From NCBI GenBank assembly GCA_003695285.1, contig RFIL01000002.1:1-10243 (forward strand): a stretch of DNA of 10,243 nt, in the 5' to 3' direction. Position 1 is the stretch's first letter; the number at the start of each line of letters is the position of its first letter. The stretch comes from Calditrichota bacterium (GTDB taxonomy: Bacteria; Calditrichota; Calditrichia; RBG-13-44-9; J075). Below the pieces are notes generated by a model that was given only the letters and a program-made list of their open reading frames with translations, made no database searches and was not told the DNA's origin. Positions 1 to 6,996 of this stretch are shown one piece after another. Made by a program: the position numbers and the translations under genes.

Positions 1-2868
1 CAACCGGTCCAGTTTTCAACCGGCGATTTTAACAATGACGGATTTCCAGATGTCGCCGTTATTAACAGTACTTCCAATACACTGACCATCATTCGTAACG
101 CTACTCCAATTCTGCAGAACATTTTTCTGGAAACTTTTCAGACTTACTCAACCGGAACAACCCCTCTGGATGTACAATCCGCTGATTTTGATCGCGACGG
201 TAACCTGGATCTGGTTGTGGTAAATTACTTCAGCGATAACATAGGGATTTACTGGGGAAATGGTGATTATACTTTTTCAACTCCGACAACTATCCAGGTC
301 GGCTTCCAGCCTACCTCATTAGAAGCCGGAGACTTTGATGGTGACGGACTTTTGGATATAGCAGTTTGTGTGTCCGCACAGGACAGGGTCACAATTTTGA
401 AGAACAATGGCAACCGACAATTTGTTACAGGTGATGAATTAACTACAGGTAGCGGGCCCTTTGCCATCTCCAGCGGTGATTTTGACAGGGATGGTGATAT
501 GGATCTGGCAACGGCAAACAATGGCTCCCAGACAATATCCATTTTTCAGAATTTAAACCAGCAGGGATGGAACCTCTTACAGGAGGTATCCATCAACCAG
601 CGACCGGTTGATATTCGCTGGGAAAATGTACACCAAACAACTCTTTCTCAAACTTCTGACCCTTACCCGGAATTGATTGTTCTGGGCTCCAGTCTTACTA
701 TTCTGGGTAAACGAAACACACCCCTGACAAATGAGAATAGCGAATTATATATTTTTGAATGGGATTCTACACTTTCAAATTTTTCATTAATTCAAAATAT
801 TCCGGTAGAAGGCGCCGTATCTCACTTTTCACTCCTCAACCCTGATTTTGATCGCTTGCAAAACCAGTTGCATGACCTCGATCTGGATCTCTTACTCACA
901 AACTATACCGGGGGTACGGTTCAATTACTTGCCAACCAGCAGAATGAGGGCTGGGAAACGCCATTGATCGATTTGCTTCCCGCTGAGAATCCTCGTGTCA
1001 GCATCAGCGTAGATTTTGACCGGGATGGAGATGAAGATATCCTCTTTGCGGAACATTTTTCCGATACCCTGTCTTTGATTATTACCCCTCCGGAACTCTT
1101 TGATCCTCCCAACGATGGATTGATTATTGATTTTGGTGATGTGTTTGTTGGTGATACACTGGGGGCGGATGTGCCTTTTGTATTGGAAAATACCCTGACG
1201 GTAAATGTTCTTCTCACCGTTCAGGATACAGACAATTTTGATGCTATTCCCACACAATTTACCCTTTCCAATGGGATACCCCAAATCGTGGAATTCCAAT
1301 TTCACCCACAGGATACACTCTCTTATGAGACCATCACTCTGGTGGATACTGACCATCCCCTCAACAATAATCCGGGAACCATTATCATGAGAGGTAGAGG
1401 GGTCATAGCAAATATTGCGGTTGAACCATTAATACTGGATTTTGGCATTGTTCCTCCGGGCTTTACCAACACCCTGGATTTACAGATTACCAACAACGGG
1501 AACGGGAGTCTTCGGATCAATGAATGGCTTAATTCCCTGCCGCAATTTGAAACACCTCAACTTCCGGCAGAAATTGCCCCTCATAGCAGTTCAACCTTTT
1601 CCATCACTTTTGCACCCGATACCCTGGGCATTTTCCGTGATACGCTGCATATCCTTAGCAATGCAAGTAATACCCCTGATGTACCGGTCATTCTACTGGG
1701 GGAATCCAGCGGGGGAAAACCTCAAATTACATCGCCCGACACCGTAACCGCCATAGAACATCAATTTTTCTCCTATCAGGTCACGGCTGTTGACCCGGAA
1801 AATCACCCCCTTACCTTCTTTTTCTTTAATCTGGCTAACTGGATGCAGGTAAGAACTGACAGCGTCTTTGGGATACCTCCTGAGGGGGCAACCGACACTC
1901 AATTCCGAATTATTGCTTCAGATGGATACCTCAGGGATACACTGGATGTTTATGTGATCGTCATCCCGGTAAATGATCCACCAGTGTTTACTCCGGTAGA
2001 TACGCAGGTGGTAGAAGAATTACAAACTTTATCATTAACCATCGAGGCAATCGACCCGGAAAATGAACCGCTTTTACTGGAAGCCTTTCAGTTGCCCGCC
2101 GGTGCTACATTTAATCAACAAAATCCAACCACTGCCCAATTTCGGTGGCAACCTCCACTGGGTAGTGCAGGTAATTACACGGTCATTTTTAGAGCCTCGG
2201 AGACCGTCTCCACTCCTCCGCTGGCTGATACCCTGCAATTGTTTATCACCGTAACGCCCAAGAAACCGGATCTGGAAGCAATCAACCTTACTGTGGATCC
2301 CACCACAGTGCACCTGAATCAACAAAGTGTAATCACGGCAGAATTTATCAACCGGGAAGCGCCTGTCACTGAACCGTTTAAGCTACGACTGCAGGTAGAT
2401 GATATTACTGTATTCGATACCACTATTACCAATCTCCAGATTGATGAATCTGTCCTGATCAGGAGTACCCCCCAATTGACCCGGTTGGGCGAATTGACAG
2501 TAAAGGCGAGCGCTGATCCCGATAATCTCATTCAGGAAGCGGATGAGACCAACAATATTCTCTCTCAAACCGTAACAGTCATTCCCGGGAATCTGATTGT
2601 TCGTCCAAATCCCTTTACCCCAAACGGGGATACCAAAAACGATCGGGCTGGATTTGATATGAGAGAACTAAACCTTTCCACTCCGATGCTGGTCATTTAC
2701 GATATCCGGGGACGAAAAATCCGTGAGCTTCGGAACATCAGTAATGAAAAATTTTTCTGGGATGGGAGGGATGAAAATGGTGAGGATACTCTTCCGGGAG
2801 TATATCTCTATGTATTAAAAGATGGATCAAAACAGGTGGCAAAAGGCTATGTTGTGGTTGCGCGTTAA
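1..2868 (+). CDS. Large secreted FG-GAP/VCBS repeat protein with Ig-type domains and FlgD-like/T9SS-type C-terminal domain (5' partial)
   Basis: The frame is open from base 1, so the ATG at 217 is internal and the true start lies left of the window; 955 residues are visible. In order: FG-GAP/VCBS beta-propeller repeats with DxDxDG-type calcium loops (bases 22-1060); two ASH/Hydin-type Ig domains, each starting with an 'I/LDFG' strand (about 1117-1404 and 1414-1710); two cadherin-like domains with 'DPEN' and 'VNDPP' motifs (about 1717-2260); a CARDB-like domain with 'EADETNN' (about 2263-2580); and a C-terminal domain from about 2590 opening 'NPFTPNGD' and closing 'PGVYLYVLKDG...KGYVVVAR'. That tail resembles FlgD-Ig domains used as sorting signals by type IX secretion in FCB bacteria. 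The protein is therefore probably exported to the surface or medium, possibly as an adhesin or structural protein. No catalytic domain is seen. The downstream gene overlaps its 3' end and encodes a PorP-like protein, which fits a secretion context. The domain classes are clear; the substrate role is inferred. Confidence 0.88.
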   Translation, partial: QPVQFSTGDFNNDGFPDVAVINSTSNTLTIIRNATPILQNIFLETFQTYSTGTTPLDVQSADFDRDGNLDLVVVNYFSDNIGIYWGNGDYTFSTPTTIQVGFQPTSLEAGDFDGDGLLDIAVCVSAQDRVTILKNNGNRQFVTGDELTTGSGPFAISSGDFDRDGDMDLATANNGSQTISIFQNLNQQGWNLLQEVSINQRPVDIRWENVHQTTLSQTSDPYPELIVLGSSLTILGKRNTPLTNENSELYIFEWDSTLSNFSLIQNIPVEGAVSHFSLLNPDFDRLQNQLHDLDLDLLLTNYTGGTVQLLANQQNEGWETPLIDLLPAENPRVSISVDFDRDGDEDILFAEHFSDTLSLIITPPELFDPPNDGLIIDFGDVFVGDTLGADVPFVLENTLTVNVLLTVQDTDNFDAIPTQFTLSNGIPQIVEFQFHPQDTLSYETITLVDTDHPLNNNPGTIIMRGRGVIANIAVEPLILDFGIVPPGFTNTLDLQITNNGNGSLRINEWLNSLPQFETPQLPAEIAPHSSSTFSITFAPDTLGIFRDTLHILSNASNTPDVPVILLGESSGGKPQITSPDTVTAIEHQFFSYQVTAVDPENHPLTFFFFNLANWMQVRTDSVFGIPPEGATDTQFRIIASDGYLRDTLDVYVIVIPVNDPPVFTPVDTQVVEELQTLSLTIEAIDPENEPLLLEAFQLPAGATFNQQNPTTAQFRWQPPLGSAGNYTVIFRASETVSTPPLADTLQLFITVTPKKPDLEAINLTVDPTTVHLNQQSVITAEFINREAPVTEPFKLRLQVDDITVFDTTITNLQIDESVLIRSTPQLTRLGELTVKASADPDNLIQEADETNNILSQTVTVIPGNLIVRPNPFTPNGDTKNDRAGFDMRELNLSTPMLVIYDIRGRKIRELRNISNEKFFWDGRDENGEDTLPGVYLYVLKDGSKQVAKGYVVVAR
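22..1060 (+). repeat. FG-GAP/VCBS repeat region (DxDxDG calcium loops)
   Basis: Protein-level repeats within the first gene. Clear copies are GDFNNDGFPD (22-66), ADFDRDGNLD (181-228), GDFDGDGLLD (325-369), GDFDRDGDMD (475-525) and VDFDRDGDED (1009-1060). A degenerate copy rich in Asp and Leu lies near 838-915. The first four copies are spaced by about 145-160 bases, roughly 50 residues, as expected for blades of an integrin-type beta-propeller. The propeller probably starts before base 1. DNA identity between copies is modest, so these are old repeats rather than a recent tandem expansion. Confidence 0.85.
2834..2839 (+). promoter_or_regulatory. Ribosome binding site deciding the PorP-like start
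   Basis: AGGTGG lies 9 bases before the ATG at 2849. The upstream alternative ATG at 2822 follows an AT-rich stretch with no purine-rich Shine-Dalgarno match. The site is inside the coding sequence of the preceding gene, so translation of the two genes may be coupled. Confidence 0.45.
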
Positions 2869-4636
2869 AATCTGGATTCTCCTGCTCCTCTGTTCGAATG
2901 GGCTGCTATTTTCACAGGTTGGACAAACCTATTTTTCGGCCAATCCTGCCAATCTCTATGAATGGCGATCGGGTTTAGTGAATCCCTCCATTGGAGCATA
3001 TCAAACAAAAGCGGTGGAAGTGGGCTTTAAATTGCTGCATTTAGGATTTGCCGATGCCAATGCTGCTCAATTCAAAGCCACATATCTTCGTTTAAACCTG
3101 CCTCGCCAATTACCCGCCCAACTGGCGCTGGGGCTAAATTCACGTTTGTTCACCACACCTATTTTTCAGGAAATGTCATTTCAAATCAATCTGGCTCGCC
3201 AATTTCCGGCAAAGTTTGCCGTGGGCCTCTCTCTGGGACTTCTGGGAATCTCCTACGACCGAAGTAATTTTGACCTGGTAGATCCGGATGACCCGGTATT
3301 TGCTGGAGGCACGTCCCGTTTACAACCGGATGTCGGGGTGGGAGTGACCTTGTTAGCGCTACGCCCACTGGTCATCGGTTTCAGCGCTAATCATCTCAAT
3401 CGACCCATCATTTCCCTGGTTGATGACAATTTACGACTGGAGCCAACCTTTTCCCTTGGAGTTGCTCTCCATCTAAACACTGTCACGGTGCAGAGTAGCG
3501 GTTCCCGGGGTAACAATGACAATCTTTCCACGGGGTCTATTCAAATATTTGATCCCATAAAAGGATTTCTGCTGGGTGGCGTTGACCAGAATTCCTTTTA
3601 TCTACGCTCGCGTTTACATGTAAAGGGTGGAATTAGTGTCGGGTATGGTTTCAGTTATCCACTGGGTGAATTTTCCGGTACCAGTTCCGGTAGCCATGAA
3701 GCTATTCTGGTCTACGAATTTAATCGCCAGTACCCCCTACCCCGTCTGAATGTTCCGGCACCTGAATGGGGTGAGTTTAAACCGGACATCCCGAGAGTGG
3801 ATTTAACACCTCAATACTTTTCATTGGCTTCCACTGAAAAAGTAACCATTTACGAAAAACGCCTTCATCGACATTTTCAGGAAGACTTAACTCCGGAAAT
3901 ACTGGCGCGGTTGGATGATATTGATCTCGGAACACTTGACAGTGCTTTTGTGGATGAAATTTTTCCCATGCTAACCGATGTTGCAACAGTTACAGATTCA
4001 CTGTCCGAAATGGATACGCTAACGTTTTCTCCGGAATATCAAAGGGCTCTACAAAAATTAAGAAAAGAACTCCCCCATCTGTCTCAGGATGTTCTCCTTA
4101 TTACCCCGGAAACCCAGAAAAGAAGGGCCTTACTTCTGAAAGCTCTTCTGGAGGAAAGTTATTACGATACGACAGAGAAAATCACCATTCTCCAAACGAC
4201 AGCTTTCCCTGGCGCTCAGAAAAAACCTCATAAACCGAAACTCAGCCTGTCTGATATCGCTAATTCAGAAAAGATCATCTACTTTCGTCCTGAACGGGTG
4301 ATATTTAATGTCTATTCTCTGGTCGCAGAACAGGCCCCAACTCCCTGGTTTCTGGTTGTGGAGAACCAGGATGGTGTAGAAGTGTGGAGAACAAGAGGTG
4401 ATATGAAGGAACAGCAGATTCCCTGGAATTGGCGGGATCATCAGGGGCAAATTATTGAACCCGGGTTTTACCGGTATTATGTCACATGGAAAGATGAATG
4501 GGGTCAGGAACGACGTTCGCTGGCGCATACCTTATATGTACGAAAATTTATCCGGGAAATTCATCTGAAAATCACCACTCATTTTCAGAATCCCGGCGAG
4601 GATATAGATAAAATTGGAATCATCTTAAACAAATAA
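2849..4636 (+). CDS. PorP/SprF-like outer-membrane protein with C-terminal FlgD-like Ig extension
   Basis: Residue numbers here count from the ATG at 2822. I prefer the ATG at 2849 (residue 10): it has an AGGTGG-like ribosome site at 2834-2839 and gives a cleaner signal peptide (hydrophobic 16-30, then 'LLFSQ'). Residues 35-300 look like a PorP/SprF-type beta-barrel: 'FSANPANLYEWRSGLVNPS' near the N-terminus, alternating amphipathic strands, and repeated 'VGLSLGLLGISYD' and 'VGVGVTLLALRP' type segments. PorP/SprF proteins are outer-membrane parts of type IX secretion or gliding systems and are usually around 300 residues. This one carries about 300 more: a charged, probably helical middle (325-450) and a FlgD-like Ig domain (about 485-575, 'WNWRDHQGQIIEPGFYRYYV'). 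It overlaps the upstream gene by 20 bases from 2849, or 47 from 2822, and is followed 19 bases later by the ExbB-like gene. It may link the outer-membrane barrel to the inner-membrane motor encoded downstream. Family assignment is fairly secure; that role is inferred. Confidence 0.75.
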   Translation: MLWLRVKIWILLLLCSNGLLFSQVGQTYFSANPANLYEWRSGLVNPSIGAYQTKAVEVGFKLLHLGFADANAAQFKATYLRLNLPRQLPAQLALGLNSRLFTTPIFQEMSFQINLARQFPAKFAVGLSLGLLGISYDRSNFDLVDPDDPVFAGGTSRLQPDVGVGVTLLALRPLVIGFSANHLNRPIISLVDDNLRLEPTFSLGVALHLNTVTVQSSGSRGNNDNLSTGSIQIFDPIKGFLLGGVDQNSFYLRSRLHVKGGISVGYGFSYPLGEFSGTSSGSHEAILVYEFNRQYPLPRLNVPAPEWGEFKPDIPRVDLTPQYFSLASTEKVTIYEKRLHRHFQEDLTPEILARLDDIDLGTLDSAFVDEIFPMLTDVATVTDSLSEMDTLTFSPEYQRALQKLRKELPHLSQDVLLITPETQKRRALLLKALLEESYYDTTEKITILQTTAFPGAQKKPHKPKLSLSDIANSEKIIYFRPERVIFNVYSLVAEQAPTPWFLVVENQDGVEVWRTRGDMKEQQIPWNWRDHQGQIIEPGFYRYYVTWKDEWGQERRSLAHTLYVRKFIREIHLKITTHFQNPGEDIDKIGIILNK

Positions 4637-4645
4637 TTAACCAAC

Positions 4646-4649
4646 GAGG
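4646..4649 (+). promoter_or_regulatory. Ribosome binding site of the ExbB-like gene
   Basis: GAGG sits 6 bases before the ATG at 4656, in the 19-base gap after the PorP-like stop codon. It is standard spacing and supports this start. The gap has no room for a promoter or terminator, which suggests read-through transcription from upstream. Confidence 0.55.
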
Positions 4650-4655
4650 CGACAC

Positions 4656-6116
4656 ATGGAGAGGATTTATCAATTAAAATCGCTTCTTATCGGAGCCATA
4701 ACCCTTCTGAGTTCCACCGCAATAGCACAACCTGGTTTTTCTCCCAAGGTGAACCGGATCTCAGACATCAACTCCTTCTGGGCCATGGCCCAACTGGGAG
4801 GTGGAATCGGTTATCTTATAATGGGTGTTTTGGCTGTAGGTGTTTTTTTAATCTTGATTAAAGTGATTGAACTGATTCTGGACAAAAAGAATTCACGGGA
4901 TTTGTTACGCATTTCTTTTCAAGACAAATCAATCGCTGAAATTGAAGAAATGGTCAGCGATAATGGAGGTTCATTATTAAAGAATACCATCCTCCACTTA
5001 ATTCACTTTTTTCGGGCCGGAGGAGACGCACGGGATATGCATCAGGAATTAATTGAATATCTGGAAAAGGAAAATGAAAAATTCGAGGCGTATCGAAACT
5101 GGTTATCTTTTCTATCCGATTCGGCTGGTGCATTGGGACTTCTGGGAACCGTATGGGGGGTTTTTCTCACCTTCTTTGGTGGAAATCTGGATTCCGAAAA
5201 AATCCTGAACGGAATGGGGGTTGCCCTCATTACCACATTACTTGGATTGGTAGTTAGCCTGATTATCAATCTTTTCAGTACTCAATTATACAGCGCCTTC
5301 CAGAGAAGATTGAATTTGATTGGACAAAAGGGTGACGAGTTTCGATTACATCTGTTTAGATTAGCCCGGCAGCGGGAGAAAGCATCGGAGACGATTGCAC
5401 CTTCACCAACACCTGTTCAACCTGTTGCTTCCACACCCCAGAAAACCAGAGTTGCTGAGAAACCAGTTCCGGAAGCGACGAATGAGATTAATCTAAAAGT
5501 TGTGAAAGTGAGAATCCAGGAAATCCCTGTACACTCACTTGTAAAAGGTGCTATCCAGGCCTGCGTCATTAAGGGAGGAGATAAACCATTAAAGAATCAT
5601 CCCATTTCGGTGGAAACTGAAGGGCCTCTTTTTCTAAATGATAAGAAAACTTCCGCCCAACTCTCCACCAACGAGGAAGGACTGGTCAGTATTGATATTT
5701 TTTCCGGAGAAGAGATCGGAACAGCTCGGGTGCATTTAAAAAGCATAATGTATCCAACGAAAAAGGTGAGCTTAACCTTTGCCGTTGTTCCGGGCGAACC
5801 CCAAAAGTTGTTGATTATCGGAGGAAATGATCAGGCAGCCCTCATTGGAAGTGAACTACCGGAAATGTTTCAGGTGAAAGTGACGGATAAGTTTGGCAAC
5901 CCGGTACCCAATGTCCCGGTACAATTCAAGCTGACCAATGGGAGTGGGGTTCTGGACGGGGATAAACCGTTGGTGATTAAAAAGAGTGATGCCAATGGGG
6001 TTGTACGGGCGCACATGCGTCTTGGAAAACAGTCAGGTTTTCATACGGTCCAGGCCTCACTGAATGGCACTGCCAACACATCGGTGGAGTTTCGAATCCT
6101 TTGTAAGTCTTCATAG
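4656..6116 (+). CDS. MotA/TolQ/ExbB family proton channel with C-terminal tandem Big_1-like Ig domains
   Basis: This is the proton-conducting inner-membrane subunit of an ExbB/TolQ-type motor, partnered by the two ExbD-like genes downstream. Residues 1-25 look like a cleavable signal peptide ending 'TAIA|Q', as in some ExbB proteins. TM1 is about 50-75, a loop spans about 76-152, TM2 is about 153-175 and TM3 about 186-208. TM2 carries the family signature 'ALGLLGTVWGVF', with the conserved Thr at 165. TM3 carries 'GVALITTLLGLVVS', with Thr193/194. Typical ExbB/TolQ proteins are about 230-250 residues; this has 486. After a Pro/Ala-rich linker (about 243-275) come two Ig-like units, about 280-380 and 383-482. 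The second matches the Big_1 (invasin/intimin) pattern: 'VTDKFGNPVPNVPVQF', 'SDANGVV' and 'GFHTVQASLNG'. In the usual ExbB topology the C-terminus is cytoplasmic, so an extracellular-type Ig tail there is odd. Channel family is near certain; the role of the tail is unknown. Confidence 0.92.
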   Translation: MERIYQLKSLLIGAITLLSSTAIAQPGFSPKVNRISDINSFWAMAQLGGGIGYLIMGVLAVGVFLILIKVIELILDKKNSRDLLRISFQDKSIAEIEEMVSDNGGSLLKNTILHLIHFFRAGGDARDMHQELIEYLEKENEKFEAYRNWLSFLSDSAGALGLLGTVWGVFLTFFGGNLDSEKILNGMGVALITTLLGLVVSLIINLFSTQLYSAFQRRLNLIGQKGDEFRLHLFRLARQREKASETIAPSPTPVQPVASTPQKTRVAEKPVPEATNEINLKVVKVRIQEIPVHSLVKGAIQACVIKGGDKPLKNHPISVETEGPLFLNDKKTSAQLSTNEEGLVSIDIFSGEEIGTARVHLKSIMYPTKKVSLTFAVVPGEPQKLLIIGGNDQAALIGSELPEMFQVKVTDKFGNPVPNVPVQFKLTNGSGVLDGDKPLVIKKSDANGVVRAHMRLGKQSGFHTVQASLNGTANTSVEFRILCKSS

Positions 6117-6121
6117 AAGGG
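6116..6121 (+). promoter_or_regulatory. Ribosome binding site of the first ExbD-like gene
   Basis: GAAGGG begins on the last base of the ExbB-like stop codon and lies 9 bases before the ATG at 6131. The arrangement suggests translation of the channel and its partner is coupled, which helps keep motor subunits in proportion. Confidence 0.55.
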
Positions 6122-6130
6122 TCAATATCT

Positions 6131-6553
6131 ATGAAACAAAAGAGAAAGAAGAAAAACGGGGGTGGTTCGATCATCCGCTTGATAGATGTGGTGATGATTC
6201 TTCTCTTTGGCTTCATCGCCATATCGGAGATTGACACTCGCAGTAAAATTCAGCTGGCAAAGAGCACCACCGTTCCCATTACCCGACCGGACAGAGAGGT
6301 TGTAGAATATATTGGAGTTTTACCCGATGGCCGCTACCTGGTAGAGCATGAAACCCAGCAGATTGATGAGCTGGAAGTTCTTCAACTCTATCTGCAAAAC
6401 AAACTTCGGGCTTATCAACAAGCCAGTACCCGTTTAAAGGTTCGGATTCGAACCAACTACGATGCCCCGGTGAAATACGCCTTTAGGGTTGTGAATATTT
6501 GTCAAAATTTAGGCATCCCCGTGGGGTTGGATGTCGTGAAAAAGAATCAATAA
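6131..6553 (+). CDS. ExbD/TolR family biopolymer transporter subunit, copy 1
   Basis: 140 residues, the usual ExbD/TolR size. It has a short basic N-terminus (KQKRKKK), one membrane helix at about 14-33, and a periplasmic domain. The helix contains 'RLIDVVMILLFGF'; Asp19 matches the single membrane Asp that ExbD/TolR/MotB proteins use for proton-driven work. The periplasmic part fits the ExbD fold: beta strand 'LKVRIRTNYDAPV', then helix 'YAFRVVNICQNLGI', then a final strand. It starts 14 bases after the ExbB-like stop codon and is followed 23 bases later by a second copy. Canonical ExbD has 'PLVDVM' at the helix start; here Pro is absent and Arg16 stands three residues before the Asp. It could equally be called TolR-like; the TonB-like gene downstream makes ExbD the more natural name. 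Confidence 0.9.
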   Translation: MKQKRKKKNGGGSIIRLIDVVMILLFGFIAISEIDTRSKIQLAKSTTVPITRPDREVVEYIGVLPDGRYLVEHETQQIDELEVLQLYLQNKLRAYQQASTRLKVRIRTNYDAPVKYAFRVVNICQNLGIPVGLDVVKKNQ

Positions 6554-6564
6554 ATTTCATTTTT

Positions 6565-6570
6565 GAAGGA
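6565..6570 (+). promoter_or_regulatory. Ribosome binding site fixing the start of the second ExbD-like gene
   Basis: GAAGGA lies 6 bases before the ATG at 6577. The frame also has an earlier ATG at 6499, inside copy 1, but that would add 26 polar residues with no ExbD character and has no good ribosome site. The start is therefore 6577. Confidence 0.65.
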
Positions 6571-6576
6571 GTTCCC

Positions 6577-6996
6577 ATGCGTGGTGGGATGATGATTCGA
6601 CTGATAGATGTTGTTTTAATAATTTTATTTGGGTTTCTGGGTATCAGTGATATCCAGATCAAACGTCAGATTCGTATGCCCAGACCGAGCATAGAAAAAA
6701 ATACACCTAATGAAAACATTACCTATATTTTTGTACGAATCAGTCCGGAGAATTCTTTTTCCATAGAGATGAAGGATCAAAGCATAGAGCAAATTGAAAG
6801 TGAGGAAGATTTAACCGAAGAGTTGATGTTTATGTCCTCAAAATTAAAAAAAGAGGGGAATGTTCCAGTGGTCATTATTGATCCGCATCCCGACGCTTTT
6901 ATGCAAACCACAGTGGATGTTTTTGACATCTGCGAAAAATTGCAGCTTAACAAAAGCATCAATTTGACCCTGATAGCCGAGGCAGATGAAAAATGA
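6577..6996 (+). CDS. ExbD/TolR family biopolymer transporter subunit, copy 2
   Basis: 139 residues from the ATG at 6577. The membrane helix begins almost at the N-terminus (about residues 5-24) with 'MIRLIDVVLIILFGF'; Asp11 is the expected proton-coupling residue. It aligns closely with copy 1 through the helix ('IRLIDVV.ILFGF..IS.I'), while the periplasmic domains have diverged apart from shared features such as 'VDVFDICEKLQL' against 'FRVVNICQNLGI'. This indicates an old local duplication and possibly a heteromeric ExbD pair in one motor. The cytoplasmic tail is about four residues, much shorter than in usual ExbD. The stop codon overlaps the next gene's start (ATGA at 6993-6996), so translation is probably coupled to the TonB-like protein. 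Confidence 0.88.
   Translation: MRGGMMIRLIDVVLIILFGFLGISDIQIKRQIRMPRPSIEKNTPNENITYIFVRISPENSFSIEMKDQSIEQIESEEDLTEELMFMSSKLKKEGNVPVVIIDPHPDAFMQTTVDVFDICEKLQLNKSINLTLIAEADEK

Noticed and set aside
22..1060. DNA tandem repeat or CRISPR-like array
   Set aside because: The periodicity is in the protein (DxDxDG loops). The DNA copies are diverged and there is no short palindromic repeat with unique spacers.
925..1356. 143-codon minus-strand open frame opposite the secreted protein gene
   Set aside because: It has no recognisable domain, lies wholly inside a gene with clear Ig-type domains, and runs against all neighbours. I read it as a shadow frame.
217..2868. Start of the first gene at the ATG at 217
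   Set aside because: The same frame is open to base 1 and encodes two further FG-GAP/VCBS repeats before 217, so the ATG is internal and the gene is 5' truncated by the window.
4637..4655. Possible promoter or terminator before the ExbB-like gene
   Set aside because: The gap is 19 bases and holds only a ribosome site. There is no room for -35/-10 boxes or a hairpin.
6499..6576. Upstream start for the second ExbD-like gene
   Set aside because: The extra 26 residues overlap copy 1, have no ExbD character and lack a ribosome site. GAAGGA lies 6 bases before the ATG at 6577.
4656..6996. Flagellar MotA/MotB stator or Tol-Pal assignment for the channel genes
   Set aside because: There is no OmpA-like peptidoglycan-binding domain as in MotB, and no TolB or Pal gene nearby. 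Two small ExbD-size partners plus a TonB-shaped protein fit an ExbB/ExbD-type system better.
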